Source: Streptomyces lydicus
GTDB taxonomy: Bacteria > Actinomycetota > Actinomycetes > Streptomycetales > Streptomycetaceae
Assembly: GCF_000717345.1 (NCBI RefSeq)
Contig: NZ_JNZA01000034.1
Location: 1 to 64,000, forward strand
Reading direction: 5' to 3'
DNA length: 64,000 nt
The translations under genes were made by a program, and so were the position numbers. Below, one piece after another: positions 62,667-64,000 of this stretch (the stretch's first letter is position 1; every line of letters begins with the position of its first letter). The notes beneath the pieces are model-generated. The model made no database searches, was not told where the DNA came from, and worked only from the letters and a program-made list of their open reading frames with translations.

Positions 62667-64000
62667 ATGCATGACATGGTCAAGGGCTCGAACGTCGCGC
62701 TGACGGCCCTGAGTGAGAACGCCGGGTCGGTGATCCTCAGTTTGAGCTGGGTCAGTCCGACCGGTGAAGGCGATGCGGATGTGTCCGTCCTGCTGCTGGA
62801 CGCGAACGGCAAGGTGCGCAGCGACAGCGACTTCTACTTCTACAACAACCCGGTTGCCGCTGACGGGAGTGTGCAACTGCTGGGCAAGACACCGACGGAG
62901 AGCGGTGACGAAGACCGCATCAGCTTCGACCTGACGGCGGTCCCGTCCGGCATCGACCGGATCGTCGTGGCGGCGAGCCGCTACGAGGGAGCCGGTTTCG
63001 GGGAACTGGAAGACCTGAAGGTGACACTGGCCGATGGGGGCGGCGAGAGCCTCCTCAGGTTCGCCATCGATGACGCCGGAACGGTGAGCGCGATCATCTT
63101 TGGCGAGTTGTATCGGCGTGGGGGAGAGTGGAAGTTCCGTGCCGTCGGACAGGGCTACGACACCGGCCTGGCCGGTCTCGCGACGGACTTCGGCGTGGAC
63201 ATCGAGGACGACGCGGACGCAGAACAAGCGCTGAACGGCGCTGCGAGCAACGAGCAGGCTGGTACGGCGGTTTCGGTTCCGGCCGTCGAGCAGGAGCCGC
63301 AGGCGTCGTCAGGCTTGGTTCCGGCTCCCCGCCCGCCGTACGACGAGGTGGGGACGAAGAAGGCGGCACGGCCTCGCACCGCGAAGAAGAAGGTCACCGT
63401 GCCCGCGGTGGCCAGGAAGTCCCTGGCGGACAACGAGTCCTGGAAGCAAGCCAGGCTCTTTCCGGTTTCGGTGCTCAAGAGCGACCGGGACCGGGAGATG
63501 CGCGCTACGTCGGTCCTGCTGTCGGTGATGGCGCAAGTGCCGGAGTTCGGCCGGAGACTCACGGCGGCGTTCGGAGCACCGGCGGGCCGCATGGAGACGT
63601 ATACCGAGGTCTCGCTGCCGCACGGCGATACCCCGCGACGTCCCGACGGAGTGATCCGCGTCGAGCGGGCCGGCAAACTGTGGACCGCGCTGGTGGAAAC
63701 CAAGACCAACGGCAATGACCTCAAGTCCGATCAGGTGCAGGCGTATATGGACATCGCCGCACGCCGTGGATACGAGGCCGTGATCACACTGTCGAACGAT
63801 GTCGCGCTGGAAGGCAGCCCGCTCGTCGACGTCAAGACCGACGGACGGCGCAAGCACAAGGTGGCCCTTTGGCACCTGTCCTGGGCCGAAGTCACGCAGC
63901 AGGCACAGATGCTGATCCGGCACGAGGGCGTCGGGGACAAGGCGCATGCCTGGCTGCTCCAGGAACTGCTGTACTACCTACGGCATGAGAACTCCGGCTG
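62667..64000 (+). CDS. TerD-domain protein fused to PD-(D/E)XK nuclease-like domain (partial)
   Basis: An open frame of at least 444 codons running off the window. The N-terminal half (about 1-175) is a TerD/tellurium-resistance domain: KGSNVALTALSENAGSVILS, GEGDADVSVLLLDANGKVRS and the calcium-type DSDFYFYNNP. TerD domains bind Ca2+ and occur in stress and phage-defence systems. After a linker rich in Pro/Ala/Lys, the second half has the nuclease pattern RPDGVIRVERAG (D327), LWTALVETKT (E344/K346) and KSDQVQAYMDIAARRG, i.e. PD-ExK. This fusion is unusual. ATG 62667 follows GGGGG; ATG 62676 is also possible. Stop not seen. Confidence 0.78.
   Translation, partial: MHDMVKGSNVALTALSENAGSVILSLSWVSPTGEGDADVSVLLLDANGKVRSDSDFYFYNNPVAADGSVQLLGKTPTESGDEDRISFDLTAVPSGIDRIVVAASRYEGAGFGELEDLKVTLADGGGESLLRFAIDDAGTVSAIIFGELYRRGGEWKFRAVGQGYDTGLAGLATDFGVDIEDDADAEQALNGAASNEQAGTAVSVPAVEQEPQASSGLVPAPRPPYDEVGTKKAARPRTAKKKVTVPAVARKSLADNESWKQARLFPVSVLKSDRDREMRATSVLLSVMAQVPEFGRRLTAAFGAPAGRMETYTEVSLPHGDTPRRPDGVIRVERAGKLWTALVETKTNGNDLKSDQVQAYMDIAARRGYEAVITLSNDVALEGSPLVDVKTDGRRKHKVALWHLSWAEVTQQAQMLIRHEGVGDKAHAWLLQELLYYLRHENSG

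Noticed and set aside
62489..62674. 61-codon GTG frame ahead of the TerD-nuclease gene
   Set aside because: No ribosome-binding site, a composition unlike the neighbouring genes, and it runs through the inverted repeat; treated as chance.

Overview
The window is high-GC actinomycete chromosome, almost certainly Streptomyces. Third codon positions are strongly G/C, ribosome-binding sites are GGAGG-like, GTG starts and ATGA stop/start overlaps are common, and regulators are dense. Streptomyces hallmark genes are present: a two-domain geosmin synthase, a WhiJ-type XRE/DUF397 locus, an LAXTG surface protein, a CYP105-like P450 with its ferredoxin, a secreted prokaryotic phospholipase A2 and an SPFH/NfeD-like pair. 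I found no rRNA, tRNA or CRISPR array. The mixed accessory content suggests a chromosome arm or a strain-variable region.

Layout. 0-6 kb: an LAXTG protein, a SigE-like sigma factor and a translationally coupled membrane protein, all leftward; a winged-helix regulator divergent from an MMPL exporter across a strong promoter and a 44-bp palindrome; an alcohol dehydrogenase. 6-15 kb: small regulator/enzyme pairs (PadR with an NTF2-like protein; MarR with P450 and ferredoxin; NfeD-like with SPFH; TetR with peroxiredoxin; MFS with an MmyB-like XRE regulator). 15.8-22.1 kb: one biosynthetic operon encoding a MaoC/HadAB-like dehydratase pair, a fused aminodeoxychorismate synthase, an aminodeoxychorismate lyase, an AurF-type N-oxygenase with all seven iron ligands, and an acyl-CoA dehydrogenase. 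It can make p-aminobenzoate and N-oxidise it, but has no local ketosynthase or acyl ligase. 22-36 kb: AraC/GyrI regulator, FG-GAP propeller protein, WhiJ-type cluster, methyltransferase/MocR pair, YVTN/IPT propeller protein, secreted small proteins, TetR/DUF1348 pair, phospholipase A2, and an Lrp-ddaH-rocD arginine/ornithine block. 36-50 kb: GntR and MFS genes, a 168-bp IS630/mariner-type MITE sitting on the MFS stop codon, a Tat amidohydrolase, two tandem ATP-grasp ligases ahead of geosmin synthase, a repeat-rich secreted protein that runs antisense into a frameshifted LLM oxidoreductase remnant, an Fpg/Nei glycosylase, and a double-Lrp regulator divergent from an MFS exporter. 50-56 kb: an overlooked 46-aa Arg/His-rich ORF with its own RBS and terminator, an ABC exporter, and a hypothetical protein/M48 membrane protease pair. 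56-60.3 kb: an unusual cassette (HIT protein, CMP-kinase-like, ThiL/PurM-like, membrane protein, opposing HIT protein). 60.8-62.3 kb: orphan gltD. 62.7 kb to the end: the start of a TerD domain fused to a PD-(D/E)XK nuclease-like domain, cut by the window edge.

The most interesting items are the AurF operon with a Crp-like site at its promoter, the HIT/kinase/ThiL cassette, the TerD-nuclease fusion and the unannotated 46-aa gene. All functional statements come from reading translated motifs; no database search was possible.
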